A DNA stretch of 42,748 nt from an uncultured Oligoflexia bacterium (GCA_937120495.1 CAKZJW010000038.1:1-42748); one strand, 5' to 3'; shown: positions 7,378-16,011, counted from the stretch's first letter. Translations and numbers: made by a program. Notes: generated by a model not told the origin, from the sequence alone.

Positions 7378-10030
7378 GTCCGTGTAATATCCCTCCACCA
7401 AAAAACGTATAAAATATTTTATTTAAATCATTAGGGTCCGGTAGCACACTTCTTGCATTTGCTTGCAGTGGAAGATCTTCATTCTTTTTCCATGTTTGGC
7501 CACCATCTGTACTTGAATAATTTCCGCCATTACCCCAAGAGTTATCTAGAACATGTCCACCTGATACGTAAACATTGTTTGGATTATTTTTATCGAGGAT
7601 CACCGATGTTGGGTGAGTCATCTGCATCAGTCTATTCCAGTTTTGTCCGCGATCTGTACTTTTCCATATTCCAGTCATAAGCCAGTTTCCATTATTTTCA
7701 TAATCAACTAACCAAAGAGTATTTGCATCGTCACTAAAGTCTACAGCAAAAGCTGTGGGATAGTTCCACACAGTATATCCGTTATCTGCTTCAGGTGGGT
7801 AGTTAACATTTGCTCTTAGCCTAGTCCAAGCTGTTGCATTGTTTTCTCGATCCAGAAAGTAAATACCGGTCTTTCTGTGATTTCCAAAATCAGCAGAGCC
7901 AGTCAATAGGGCATATACATTTCCATTTCTTGGATCTATTTCTATTTGAGGAATGATTCTATCTCCGCCTGGGAGTCCTTCATTAAAATAGCTCCACGTT
8001 TGCCCATTATCAAAACTTGCAGCAATACCTTTTCCTTGAGTTCCACCATAGATATAGTTATTGTGATAGTCATAGCCAACAGAAAGAAACTGCCTATTCA
8101 TAGAATTAGGAGTTAATCTTGTCCAAGTTTTTGCTCTATCTTGAGACTTATAAATACCACCTGCACTTACAATTGGTTCAGCATGCCAGCCTTCTGGCCA
8201 GTCATGAGAGTTACCACTAGCTCCGTAGACAACTTGATCATCGTCTATATCAAAACTATAATCATAATTACTATTGTATTGAATTTTTGCTATCTGAAAA
8301 CTCTCTCCAGCATCATCTGATACCATTCCACCAATATCAGCAGTTGCAGCATATATTAGATTTGTATTAGAAGGGTGAGCCTTCAAGCGGTAAACAGAAA
8401 TAACTTCTAGCCCTGTTGTTTGCCATTTACTTTTTTCTTCTCGGTCACCAGAATCTTTAAATTCTGTAAAGGGAGCTTGCCACGATCCACCTGCGTTTTC
8501 TGATGTATGTAAAAAGAAGTAGCCACTTCCTCCAATTACGTTAGAGTCTCTTTTATTTATATCAAAACTTTCATATCCATCGTCATACCAACCAATATCT
8601 AGTGCAACTGCAGAGTACTCTAAAAGATTACTTGGCCACGGATCAAAAGCTCCTCCTGTGTCCCAATCGTATTGGTTAAGGACAAGTTCCCAAGATTGAG
8701 CTTTGTTGTGGCTTACATAGACTTTTGTACCGTACTGTTTAAGCCATTCTTTTCCACCTGTAATATAAATAGTGTCACTATCATTCTCGGCCATCTTTAT
8801 ATGATCGCCAGCATCTTTATTTTTTTTGATGAAATTATTATTATCTTCTGCAATCCAAACAAATCCACAGGTATTAAATGTGTTATCTACGGCAGAGCTA
8901 CCAAATGAAGTTGTGTACTGAGCAGCCCACTGGCATGCTTCTTCACCATTATTATCAATAAAAGCTAACGTCACACCAAGGTGATCACTACCACCTGTGA
9001 ACTGCCTTATGCTAACATTTAGGGGAGTATAAAACTCTGTGAAAGTTAAGCCATTATCATTTGATAGATAAACTTTATTCTCTGTAGCGTGGTAAATTTG
9101 TTTAGGTTGAGCTTGATGATTTAAAAATGTCCCTCTACTTTCACCAGTGATTGTAGGAGCCTTATTCCAAGTAACACCCTTATCTGTTGAAATATACAAA
9201 GATTGATTTGTTCCAGCTAAAATAAAATTTTCATCATAACTATCATTTTGCCAGTATTTAACTTTTTCTTGAGCTCCCAAGAGTAAATCAATTGATTCAA
9301 ATGTTTCTCCACTATCGATACTACGAGAGGGAGATCTACCCTTAGATGCATGAAATAACGTAGTCCCATCACTTGAGAATCCAGGAGAGACTGCATCGGG
9401 TAGATGAGAGTCAAACACTGCTTGTCTGTGATCAATTGGATACCAAGACTTACCTTTATCTAAACTTCTAAAAAGAGTACCCATATCCGTACCGATTAGT
9501 CTAAGGTCTGAATAAGGATTTATTGAGTAGCCACTCATGGCTCCACCGCCACCTACGCCAAGTGGCTTGTATTTCGTAGTTAAATTTCCATCACTTCCGT
9601 CATCGCCATCACTTCCGTCATCGCCATCACTCCCGTCATCGCCCGCGCTTCCGTCATCGCCATCACTTCCGTCATCGCCATCACTCCCGTCATCGCCATC
9701 ACTTCCGTCATCGCCATCACTCCCGTCATCGCCATCACTCCCGTCATCGCCCGCGCTTCCGTCATCGCCATCACTCCCGTCATCGCCATCACTCCCGTCA
9801 TCGCCATCACTTCCGTCATCGCCCGCGCTTCCATCATCGCCATTATCGCCATCATCGCCATCACTTCCGTCGTCGCCGTCATTTCCAACACTTCCATCGT
9901 CACCACCATCATCTGGGAGAGTTTGATCTCCTCTTCCTGGATTAGTGACAATGTCTTCTTCCTCAGGTGGCTGACATGAAGATATCGTAATCATTGAAAC
10001 AAGTAATATTATGAGGTTAAAGTTCTTCAT
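7361..10030 (-). CDS. Lipoprotein with Asp/Gly repeat stalk and Asp-box beta-propeller (GH74/sortilin-like)
   Basis: An 889-aa lipoprotein with signal peptide and lipobox ISSC (Cys19). A stalk of DGSDGD-type repeats (about residues 50-150) follows, then a large region beginning YKPLGVGGGGAMSGYSINP, close to the N-terminal pattern of GH74 xyloglucanases (GGGG, then TDMGTLFRS in place of RTDVGGxYR). About ten Asp-box motifs (S-x-D-x-G-x-x-W/F) are visible, for example SLDKGKSW, STDKGVTW, SDDAGESF, SQDRAKTW, SFDNGQTW, STDRGQNW and STDGGQTW. This predicts one or two seven-bladed propellers, as in GH74 or Vps10 proteins. Glycosidase activity is not shown, and the domain may only bind. It is divergently transcribed from the TolC operon. 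Confidence 0.75.
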   Translation of the reverse strand: MKNFNLIILLVSMITISSCQPPEEEDIVTNPGRGDQTLPDDGGDDGSVGNDGDDGSDGDDGDNGDDGSAGDDGSDGDDGSDGDDGSDGDDGSAGDDGSDGDDGSDGDDGSDGDDGSDGDDGSDGDDGSAGDDGSDGDDGSDGDDGSDGNLTTKYKPLGVGGGGAMSGYSINPYSDLRLIGTDMGTLFRSLDKGKSWYPIDHRQAVFDSHLPDAVSPGFSSDGTTLFHASKGRSPSRSIDSGETFESIDLLLGAQEKVKYWQNDSYDENFILAGTNQSLYISTDKGVTWNKAPTITGESRGTFLNHQAQPKQIYHATENKVYLSNDNGLTFTEFYTPLNVSIRQFTGGSDHLGVTLAFIDNNGEEACQWAAQYTTSFGSSAVDNTFNTCGFVWIAEDNNNFIKKNKDAGDHIKMAENDSDTIYITGGKEWLKQYGTKVYVSHNKAQSWELVLNQYDWDTGGAFDPWPSNLLEYSAVALDIGWYDDGYESFDINKRDSNVIGGSGYFFLHTSENAGGSWQAPFTEFKDSGDREEKSKWQTTGLEVISVYRLKAHPSNTNLIYAATADIGGMVSDDAGESFQIAKIQYNSNYDYSFDIDDDQVVYGASGNSHDWPEGWHAEPIVSAGGIYKSQDRAKTWTRLTPNSMNRQFLSVGYDYHNNYIYGGTQGKGIAASFDNGQTWSYFNEGLPGGDRIIPQIEIDPRNGNVYALLTGSADFGNHRKTGIYFLDRENNATAWTRLRANVNYPPEADNGYTVWNYPTAFAVDFSDDANTLWLVDYENNGNWLMTGIWKSTDRGQNWNRLMQMTHPTSVILDKNNPNNVYVSGGHVLDNSWGNGGNYSSTDGGQTWKKNEDLPLQANARSVLPDPNDLNKIFYTFFGGGILHGPKESE
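9586..9890. repeat. 18-bp tandem repeats encoding an Asp/Gly/Ser stalk
   Basis: About 16 near-identical 18-bp units (TCATCGCCATCACTTCCG and variants on the plus strand) encode GDDGSD in the lipoprotein on the minus strand. Units alternate between ACTTCC and ACTCCC spellings. Variant units encoding DDGSAG divide the array into blocks of 3, 5 and 3 standard units, suggesting duplication of longer segments. The array is clearly more GC-rich than the surrounding genes. Every unit is a multiple of 3, so copy-number change would keep the reading frame. Confidence 0.93.
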
Positions 10031-10165
10031 ATCTACTTGTCGGTGTTATCAAAGCTGGCTATGAAAATATTACATAGACAAGGGGATATTGTACTTATTT
10101 GCCTAGTGGGATGTTATTTTAAAAGTATATAAATTTAATCAATTACTTTTTTTGGAGAGTTTTAA

Positions 10166-11593
10166 ATGAAGAACTTATTACTTATGTGCGTTGTTGCCAG
10201 TTCTCTTTTTGCAGGAGCAAAAGATGCATCAGCTAGAGAATTATCACTTATTGAACTTCGAGAAGAAGTACTTAAGAGTGATATTGATATCAAAATACAG
10301 TATGAAAAATACTATCAGGCACAAAGAAACGTTGGTGTTGCAATGGGCGAGTTTTTACCTCGACTAAGTTTTAACTTATTTTTCTTTAACACTACATACG
10401 GACTTCTTCAGGGTGTAATGCCAACACCTTCTAATTGGTTTGAATACAAGGCCAGTAAAGATTTAGCTATTGCTGAAAAATACAATACAGAAACTATTAA
10501 ATTAAATATTCTTGATGGTATTACTAAAAACTATATTCAAGTTAAGAAAAATCAAGATATTTTAGTTCTTTTAGATGAAGAGCTAACAGTTGTTAGTAGC
10601 TACCTAAGAAAAATGGAAGAACTTTTCGCTTTAGGATCAGTTGATGAGGGTGCTTACTACACAGTGCTAAGAAAATCATCAAGACTAAAGCAAGATATTC
10701 TTTTGATTAAATCTATCAATAACAAACTTAAAGAAAGTATCTTAATCGCTTTAAATAGTACTCCTAATGAAGAATTACTTTTAAAAGATCTTCCAACTCA
10801 ATTGCCAGTTATACCAGCAAATGTAGAAGACGCACTAACAATCGCTGTTGCAAACTCTTCTGAGAATAAAGCTAATCAATACTTATATAAAGCAGCTCTT
10901 GATATGACTAGATCAGCAAGATGGTCATTTATCAGCTTTGATGGGATCGGTTTTGGATATCCATCAGCTCTAGCAATTGAAAAATCAAAAGCAAGAGTTA
11001 TCAAGCTAAGAATAGAAAGAACTGAAAATGAAATCTATAACCAAGTTTATACAGCATACGAAAATTTAAAAATAATTGAAGAAAGAATTGAAAACCAAAT
11101 AACAATAATGGATCTTGTAAAAAGAGAAGTTGAGTTAAAATTAGAACTTGAAGGTATGAATGTTCTTCCTATAAAAGAAATTTTAGATGCTAAGACAAGA
11201 ATGCTCCAAGAGCAAAGAGCACTTGATTCTTTATTAATTGAAAAAAAGACGCTTTATGTTTCAATTCAAAGATTAATGTCAAGCTATAGTTCTTTTGAAG
11301 CTGTTGATACAGAAATGATTAAAGATGCAGAAACAATTCTTTTAATCACTAGTGAGACTAGAAGATCACAAAAATTAACAATGACTTTTAACCTTCCAAT
11401 TGCTCAATTAAATAATATCTACAAAGTAAACTACGTTGTTGGTGGAGATAAATTTATTGTTTCAAGAGATAGCGCTGCAGGTTTCCCTCTTTACCTTAAA
11501 GGTAGAAGAGGAAAAGAGAAGAAAGTTAAAATAACTATTGACCTAGTTGATGGAACAGTAATCGAAAAAAATGATGTATTAGTAAGGTTTTAA
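10166..11593 (+). CDS. TolC-family outer-membrane protein with C-terminal extension
   Basis: A 475-aa exported protein with a signal peptide (cleaved near Ala23). The body is long and helical with the repeat pattern of outer-membrane efflux proteins. YYQAQRNVGVAMGEFLPRLSFN (about 45-67) matches the family's A-x-G-x-x-x-P-x-L segment, and LFALGSVDEGAY matches the second helical repeat (G-x-x-x-x-x-D). A shared block WSFISFDGIGFGYP marks the mid-protein. Beyond about residue 400 lies an extra, apparently beta-rich tail ending VLVRF that its paralogue lacks. GGAGAG precedes the ATG. The next gene starts 2 bases after the stop. No inner-membrane pump or periplasmic adaptor is encoded nearby, so the exported substrate is unknown. 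Confidence 0.78.
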   Translation: MKNLLLMCVVASSLFAGAKDASARELSLIELREEVLKSDIDIKIQYEKYYQAQRNVGVAMGEFLPRLSFNLFFFNTTYGLLQGVMPTPSNWFEYKASKDLAIAEKYNTETIKLNILDGITKNYIQVKKNQDILVLLDEELTVVSSYLRKMEELFALGSVDEGAYYTVLRKSSRLKQDILLIKSINNKLKESILIALNSTPNEELLLKDLPTQLPVIPANVEDALTIAVANSSENKANQYLYKAALDMTRSARWSFISFDGIGFGYPSALAIEKSKARVIKLRIERTENEIYNQVYTAYENLKIIEERIENQITIMDLVKREVELKLELEGMNVLPIKEILDAKTRMLQEQRALDSLLIEKKTLYVSIQRLMSSYSSFEAVDTEMIKDAETILLITSETRRSQKLTMTFNLPIAQLNNIYKVNYVVGGDKFIVSRDSAAGFPLYLKGRRGKEKKVKITIDLVDGTVIEKNDVLVRF

Positions 11594-11595
11594 TA

Positions 11596-12831
11596 ATGAA
11601 GATATCGAAAATAAAATTACTTATATTCAGTTTTCTTTTAATTGCGAATACAACTTTTGCAAAAGACATAAAGATCTCTGAAATCGTTAATAAAGCTGAG
11701 TCTGTAATGAAAGTTGTACCAGGTCAAATGGACCTTGAGACACTTCAGAGCATCTCTCTTAACGATAACACTGATGTTCAAATCTCTTATGAAAGACTAG
11801 TTCAGGCTCAAAAACAAATTGCACAGGCCCGAGCTGAGTATTTCCCGTACGGTGTAGGAACAATTTTAGGACTATATTTTACTAACGCTTTTAGTCCATT
11901 GATTCTGATTGAGCTAGTAAGCTCTCTTCCTTCGAAGATCTTCACTGTTCAAAAAAATAAGCACCTAAGAACAGCTCAAAAGCATACATTAAGAGCTGTT
12001 AGAGAAAATATTAAAAATCAAACAGCATTGATTTATTACAGTTTCTTAAAGCAAGAAGCTCTTTTAAAGCTTGCTCAAATTGAGTTAAATTTACTTAAAC
12101 AGCAGATTGAAGTTAAAAATGAAGAGCTTTCTTTAGGTTTAGCTACTGAAACTGATGTTGCGAATAGTGAGTTGAACTTCTACACATTAAACGAAGCCGT
12201 TTTAAAATATAAGTCTTTTTATCTTGAAGAAAGAAAAGCTCTTAACATTTTAATTGGTAGAAGAATGAACGCTAAGCCTATTGATTTAGCTCCAGCAAGA
12301 GTGACCGATCATGGATTTAGTGTTGTTGATATGAGTGGACTTGAGAGTATGGCAGTTGAAAGATCTCACGAAATTAAAGCCGCTAATGCAATGATTAGAG
12401 CATCAAAATCAAATAGAAGAGCGACAAAATGGTCAATAATCTCTTTTTCAGGGATTGGTTTTGGATATATCTCTAGAGTGAAGAAATCACAATCACAGGT
12501 AAGAGAAGCTTACTTAAGAAGAGAATTACTTGAAAATACTATTAGAACTTCTGTATATACAAAAATTTCTAACTATAAAAACTTTGTTGAAATCTACGAG
12601 CTTGATTCTCACCTTTATGATGGAACTAAAGTAATGGTTACTGGAGATATTAATGAATTTTCAGTAGGTCAAAGAGCAAAAGGTTCAGTTCTTAAGAGTG
12701 CGCGTTTATTACTTAAAGACTTAAGAGTCTTAGTAAGAACAAATTACGATGCCTTAATTAAGCAAAGTGACTTAAAGAGAACTATACCTGTTGAACTAAT
12801 AACTAATAATAACGTAATCGAATTAAAATAA
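11596..12831 (+). CDS. TolC-family outer-membrane protein, tandem paralogue
   Basis: A 411-aa exported protein with a signal peptide (cleaved near TTFA, residue 22). It follows the same plan as the upstream protein: YERLVQAQKQIAQARAEYFPYG parallels the first repeat, and ELSLGLATETDVANSELNFY is a clear outer-membrane efflux second repeat. WSIISFSGIGFGYIS matches the paralogue's mid-protein block nearly residue for residue. It lacks the C-terminal extension of the first copy. Only 2 bases separate the two genes, so they are co-transcribed and may form hetero-oligomers or a diverged pair. No dedicated inner-membrane partner is present in the window. Confidence 0.77.
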   Translation: MKISKIKLLIFSFLLIANTTFAKDIKISEIVNKAESVMKVVPGQMDLETLQSISLNDNTDVQISYERLVQAQKQIAQARAEYFPYGVGTILGLYFTNAFSPLILIELVSSLPSKIFTVQKNKHLRTAQKHTLRAVRENIKNQTALIYYSFLKQEALLKLAQIELNLLKQQIEVKNEELSLGLATETDVANSELNFYTLNEAVLKYKSFYLEERKALNILIGRRMNAKPIDLAPARVTDHGFSVVDMSGLESMAVERSHEIKAANAMIRASKSNRRATKWSIISFSGIGFGYISRVKKSQSQVREAYLRRELLENTIRTSVYTKISNYKNFVEIYELDSHLYDGTKVMVTGDINEFSVGQRAKGSVLKSARLLLKDLRVLVRTNYDALIKQSDLKRTIPVELITNNNVIELK

Positions 12832-12852
12832 TTAATACTCAAGGAGTAACGA

Positions 12853-14112
12853 ATGAATATCAAAAAACTAATGAATGTAGCAGTGTTTATGCTTACATTA
12901 ACAAGCCTTTCAGCATTTGCAACAGGACCTCTTGATGATGGTGTTGAGACTTGTGGTGTTCCAGTTTGTGACATAGAAGCAACAGCTAATGCTTTAAGTG
13001 AACTAAACGAAGACCAAAGATATAACTTTAGTAATAAGTTACTTACTAAGTATTCACAAAGCCAAAACCTAGAAATACTAGAAAACCTTTTAGATGCATC
13101 TAAAAGATTTAAAAATCTTTCAATCTCAACTAACGATGCAGATTGGGTTGTTAGAGAGTCTAACTCACTTTTTAATGCAATGGTTATTGGATTATCAAAA
13201 TACTCTAAGGTGGAAGCAAATTTACTTTCAGGGTACTATAAGCTTATTTCTACTGAGCTAAAAAGATATGAAATCATTGAATTCTGGATGAAGTCAATTA
13301 AGACGATTGAAGACAGTGCAAAGTTAAATGAAATCGTTAAGTTTGCAAAAAATGCAAAACTCCACTCTATTTCGTTAGGTGATGAAGCATGGATTCCAAG
13401 AGCAGCTGGTGCATTAGCAGACTCTGTAACAGTAAAGCTAGTATCTCTTGATCCGGTACATGAAGGTCTTTATGATGTATCATCAACTATATCTGGTGAG
13501 ACATATGGGATTCTACCATTTGATAAGATTTCGGTTTTAGACTCTTCTGCTGACAAAAACTTAGTTGTTGTTCTTTATAACACTAAGTATAGAAGAGCTT
13601 CTTTTGTATTTAACAATGTTGTTATCTCTGGTGACACTCTTAGCTCGACAGCTGTTTCAAATGCAATTACATCTAAAAAATTAAACATTAAAATTGATAG
13701 AGAGACTGGTGTGGTAACTGGAAGTGTTACAACTACGGACTCAACTGTAGATTTTACTGGAAAACAAACTTTCTCTACAAGAAGTGTGTTTAACGGAAAT
13801 ACTGTTAACGGATTAACTGAAAACGATGTTATTGGTACTTTTAATGGTAAGCTTGGTAACTTAGATGTTAAGTTAACAATTAAGAGCTTTCTTCCAGGTG
13901 TATACTCAGCAACATTAAGAAGTACTGATGGTATTTTGAAAAAAGACTACAAAGGTAAATTCTTTGCAAAAAGTGGTGTTATATCTTTAACTCATAAGTC
14001 AGAATTAAGACTTGTTCTTGGTTTGAAACAAGTTGATGGAAACTTATCATGGGAAGGCTTTTCTTTCTCTGTTAAGAAACCAGCCGTTGTTGAAGTTAGC
14101 CTAAGAAAATAA
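12853..14112 (+). CDS. Secreted protein of unknown function, co-operonic with TolC pair
   Basis: I do not recognise this 419-aa protein. It has a signal peptide (residues 1-23, cleaved near FAT), a Cys pair (Cys34 and Cys39, CGVPVC) just after it, an alpha-helical half (about 45-200), and a strand-rich half (about 205-419) with many short beta segments (ETGVVTGSVTTTDS, LGNLDVKLTIKSFLPGVYSATL). An AAGGAG-type ribosome-binding site lies upstream of the ATG, 21 bases after the second TolC gene. A strong terminator follows, so it is the last gene of a three-gene operon. A periplasmic or surface partner of the two TolC-like proteins is a reasonable inference, not shown. Confidence 0.65.
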   Translation: MNIKKLMNVAVFMLTLTSLSAFATGPLDDGVETCGVPVCDIEATANALSELNEDQRYNFSNKLLTKYSQSQNLEILENLLDASKRFKNLSISTNDADWVVRESNSLFNAMVIGLSKYSKVEANLLSGYYKLISTELKRYEIIEFWMKSIKTIEDSAKLNEIVKFAKNAKLHSISLGDEAWIPRAAGALADSVTVKLVSLDPVHEGLYDVSSTISGETYGILPFDKISVLDSSADKNLVVVLYNTKYRRASFVFNNVVISGDTLSSTAVSNAITSKKLNIKIDRETGVVTGSVTTTDSTVDFTGKQTFSTRSVFNGNTVNGLTENDVIGTFNGKLGNLDVKLTIKSFLPGVYSATLRSTDGILKKDYKGKFFAKSGVISLTHKSELRLVLGLKQVDGNLSWEGFSFSVKKPAVVEVSLRK

Positions 14113-14124
14113 ATTATAAATATT

Positions 14125-14172
14125 AAAGCCTCCCTTTACTCGATTTCATGAGTGAAGGGAGGCTTTTTTTTT
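14125..14172 (+). terminator. Strong Rho-independent terminator closing the TolC operon
   Basis: A 17-bp stem (14125-14141 paired with 14150-14166, including one T-G wobble) with an 8-base loop contains the core GCCTCCCTT/AAGGGAGGC. It is followed by an uninterrupted T-run to 14172. Its last bases merge with the putative sigma-54 promoter of the next operon. Confidence 0.93.
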
Positions 14173-14188
14173 GGCATAGTTCTCGCAA
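14171..14188 (+). promoter_or_regulatory. Putative sigma-54 (RpoN) -24/-12 promoter of the polysaccharide operon
   Basis: TTGGCATAGTTCTCGCAA matches the sigma-54 consensus TTGGCACRNNNNTTGCW at nearly every fixed position. The invariant GG (14173-14174) and GC (14185-14186) are exactly 10 bases apart, as required. Predicted transcription start is near 14198, about 85-95 bases before the first gene. Sigma-54 promoters need an enhancer-binding activator; no obvious binding-site pair was identified. Confidence 0.6.
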
Positions 14189-14283
14189 TATATAAGTTAG
14201 TAATAAAGTTCTATCTATACTTTCAGGCACTTACAGATGTATTAAGTGTAGAAAACTTAGACAGCTAGCTACTTAATTAACGA

Positions 14284-14832
14284 ATGGGAAAAGCTATGAC
14301 AGGAAAAAAAGTAAATCTAGACAAAACAGTAGAGCTTGAAAAAGTTGCAACAAACGTCAATTACTTAATGGCTAAAGAAGACTTAAAGTCTTTAGTTGTT
14401 ATTTCTGATAAAAAGGGTGAAGGAAAAACAACCTTCATTTATTCAATAGCGCCGATACTTAATCGTTTATATTCAAAAAGAATTTTAATTATTAATGAAG
14501 TTATAGATACTACCGATAATCTTGCAAGTCTTTTGGGTGTAAAAGAGTCCAGTGAAATAATAGCAAAGACAAGCCATAAGGGAATTGACTATGTTGATCT
14601 ATCTTTAGCAAATATTGATATTAAAGATAGCTATGAGTTTTACGACCTTATTCTTGTAAATACACAAACGAAAAGAGAAAAAAGTAACTTTGATATAAAA
14701 AGTAAAAATATCGATGGAGCAATATTGATTACATCAAAGAGATCAAAAAAATTAATTGATGGCGAAATTTCAAATGTTATTCTAGATAAGAATATCCCTG
14801 TTGTAGGTATACTGTACAATGGAGGTATCTAA
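14284..14832 (+). CDS. CpsD/BY-kinase-like P-loop protein, apparently degenerate
   Basis: A 182-aa cytoplasmic protein shaped like the ATPase half of bacterial tyrosine kinases that partner Wzz-type co-polymerases. Walker A is intact (SDKKGEGKTTF, about 42-52). Where kinases have the Walker A' motif (I-D-x-D-x-R-x-P) it reads RILIINEVIDTTDN, and where Walker B has an Asp (DLIIIDTPP) it reads YDLILVNTQT, with Asn. No Tyr-rich tail is present, and the protein ends at the last core strand (VVGILYNGG). Loss of kinase activity, with a nucleotide-binding or scaffolding role kept, is inferred. It immediately precedes the Wzz-like gene. The start may instead be the ATG at 14296; neither ATG has a strong ribosome-binding site. 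Confidence 0.68.
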   Translation: MGKAMTGKKVNLDKTVELEKVATNVNYLMAKEDLKSLVVISDKKGEGKTTFIYSIAPILNRLYSKRILIINEVIDTTDNLASLLGVKESSEIIAKTSHKGIDYVDLSLANIDIKDSYEFYDLILVNTQTKREKSNFDIKSKNIDGAILITSKRSKKLIDGEISNVILDKNIPVVGILYNGGI

Positions 14833-14833
14833 G

Positions 14834-16009
14834 ATGAAGGATGATAAATTATTTATTAGAGATATTCTAAAAATTGTATTTAAGCACTTTTGGGCAATTG
14901 CACTAACTGTAACTTTATTTACTGCTTTCAGTATTTCATTAACATTTCTACTGAAGAAGAAGTATAAATCTGACTTCGAAATAAATGTTTATTCTAAATA
15001 TTTTCAAAATCCTTTGATCTCTGGGATTATACCATCTGTATTTAATGTTCCAGAAATGAGATTTACTATTGATTCAATGGTTAAAGAAGCAATTAGTGAT
15101 GAATTTATTGATGGACTTGGAGTTGAATATAATCTTTATTCGAACAATGAAGACAAGTCAGAAAGAGATAAGGCTAGAGAGCGTCAATTTTTAAGAGACC
15201 GCTTTAGATATTTTTCAACTGGAGGACAGTCTTATAAAGTAACTTTTTTACATAAAGATCCTTATGTAGCAAAAGAAATTGCTGTAAAAACTCTTGATGC
15301 AGTTAAAGGTCATTTTATTCAATCAAGAATAGAGACGATTGAAATGGTCAAAAGAATGATGTTTAAGCGTCTAACTTCTTTCAACGCAACTCAAAATGTA
15401 AATCGTAAAGGTGTTGATAAAGCACTCGCTTCTAAGTCTCCAGAAGTTTTAAATGCAGAACTTAGTAAAATTAACCAGTCTATTTCAGCATTAAAGAAGC
15501 AGTTTAAAGATAACCACCCTAAAGTTTTAAGGCTTAGAGAGAAAAGACGAACAATTAGATCATGGCTTAAAGAATTTGAAGTTACAGGTTTTAAAATTGA
15601 TTTAGCAGATACAGCCTTAACTCTTAATTCAAACAAAGAAATTGCTGAAAAAATTTCAGCGGAGTTCTATACAAAATATCATGATTTTAATATTGCTTTA
15701 GATATTGAGCGAAAATCTGTTGAGTCGTATATTGGTATTATAAGAAAACCGCAGCTACCAATTTCACCTTTATGGCCTAAAAGAAGATTGTTTGCCTCTC
15801 TTGGATTTTTAATTGGTTTAGTATTTGCTTTCATATATGTTTTCTTTAAAGAAATAATGACTCCTTCTCATGAAGAAGAGATGGTGGCAAAACTCGAAAA
15901 CTTTACTGCTGTTGATTTGGGGATACTTCCAAAGTTATCAATTGATTCTCAGTCTGGAAAAAAAGAAAATAAAGATACTTCTTTAAGCGATATAGAGACT
16001 AATACTTAG
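14834..16009 (+). CDS. Wzz-type polysaccharide co-polymerase (chain-length determinant)
   Basis: A 391-aa inner-membrane protein that would set polymer chain length or couple polymerisation to export. An N-terminal membrane helix (FWAIALTVTLFTAFSISLTF) precedes a large periplasmic helical region. The C-terminal signature KPQLPISPLWPKRR leads into a second membrane helix (LFASLGFLIGLVFAFIYVFF), the Pro-rich motif of Wzz proteins, and a short cytoplasmic tail. The ATG at 14834 is chosen because GGAGG (14821-14825) lies 8 bases upstream. An earlier in-frame ATG at 14819 has no such site and would overlap the preceding gene. The upstream P-loop protein is its likely cytoplasmic partner. Confidence 0.86.
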   Translation: MKDDKLFIRDILKIVFKHFWAIALTVTLFTAFSISLTFLLKKKYKSDFEINVYSKYFQNPLISGIIPSVFNVPEMRFTIDSMVKEAISDEFIDGLGVEYNLYSNNEDKSERDKARERQFLRDRFRYFSTGGQSYKVTFLHKDPYVAKEIAVKTLDAVKGHFIQSRIETIEMVKRMMFKRLTSFNATQNVNRKGVDKALASKSPEVLNAELSKINQSISALKKQFKDNHPKVLRLREKRRTIRSWLKEFEVTGFKIDLADTALTLNSNKEIAEKISAEFYTKYHDFNIALDIERKSVESYIGIIRKPQLPISPLWPKRRLFASLGFLIGLVFAFIYVFFKEIMTPSHEEEMVAKLENFTAVDLGILPKLSIDSQSGKKENKDTSLSDIETNT

Positions 16010-16011
16010 AA

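Noticed and set aside
9586..9890. CRISPR array
   Set aside because: Units are directly adjacent 18-bp copies with no unique spacers, and they are in frame within a coding sequence.
9537..9926. Plus-strand open frame encoding SLPSSP repeats
   Set aside because: It is the antisense shadow of the 18-bp repeat array in the lipoprotein gene. It has no ribosome-binding site and no support outside the repeats.
10089..10117. TTGTAC / TGTTAT promoter for the TolC operon
   Set aside because: Spacing is 17, but the match is only 3/6 and 4/6, not distinguishable from chance in AT-rich sequence.
14819..14833. ATG at 14819 as the Wzz-like start
   Set aside because: The GGAGG ribosome-binding site lies inside that extension and is correctly spaced for the ATG at 14834.
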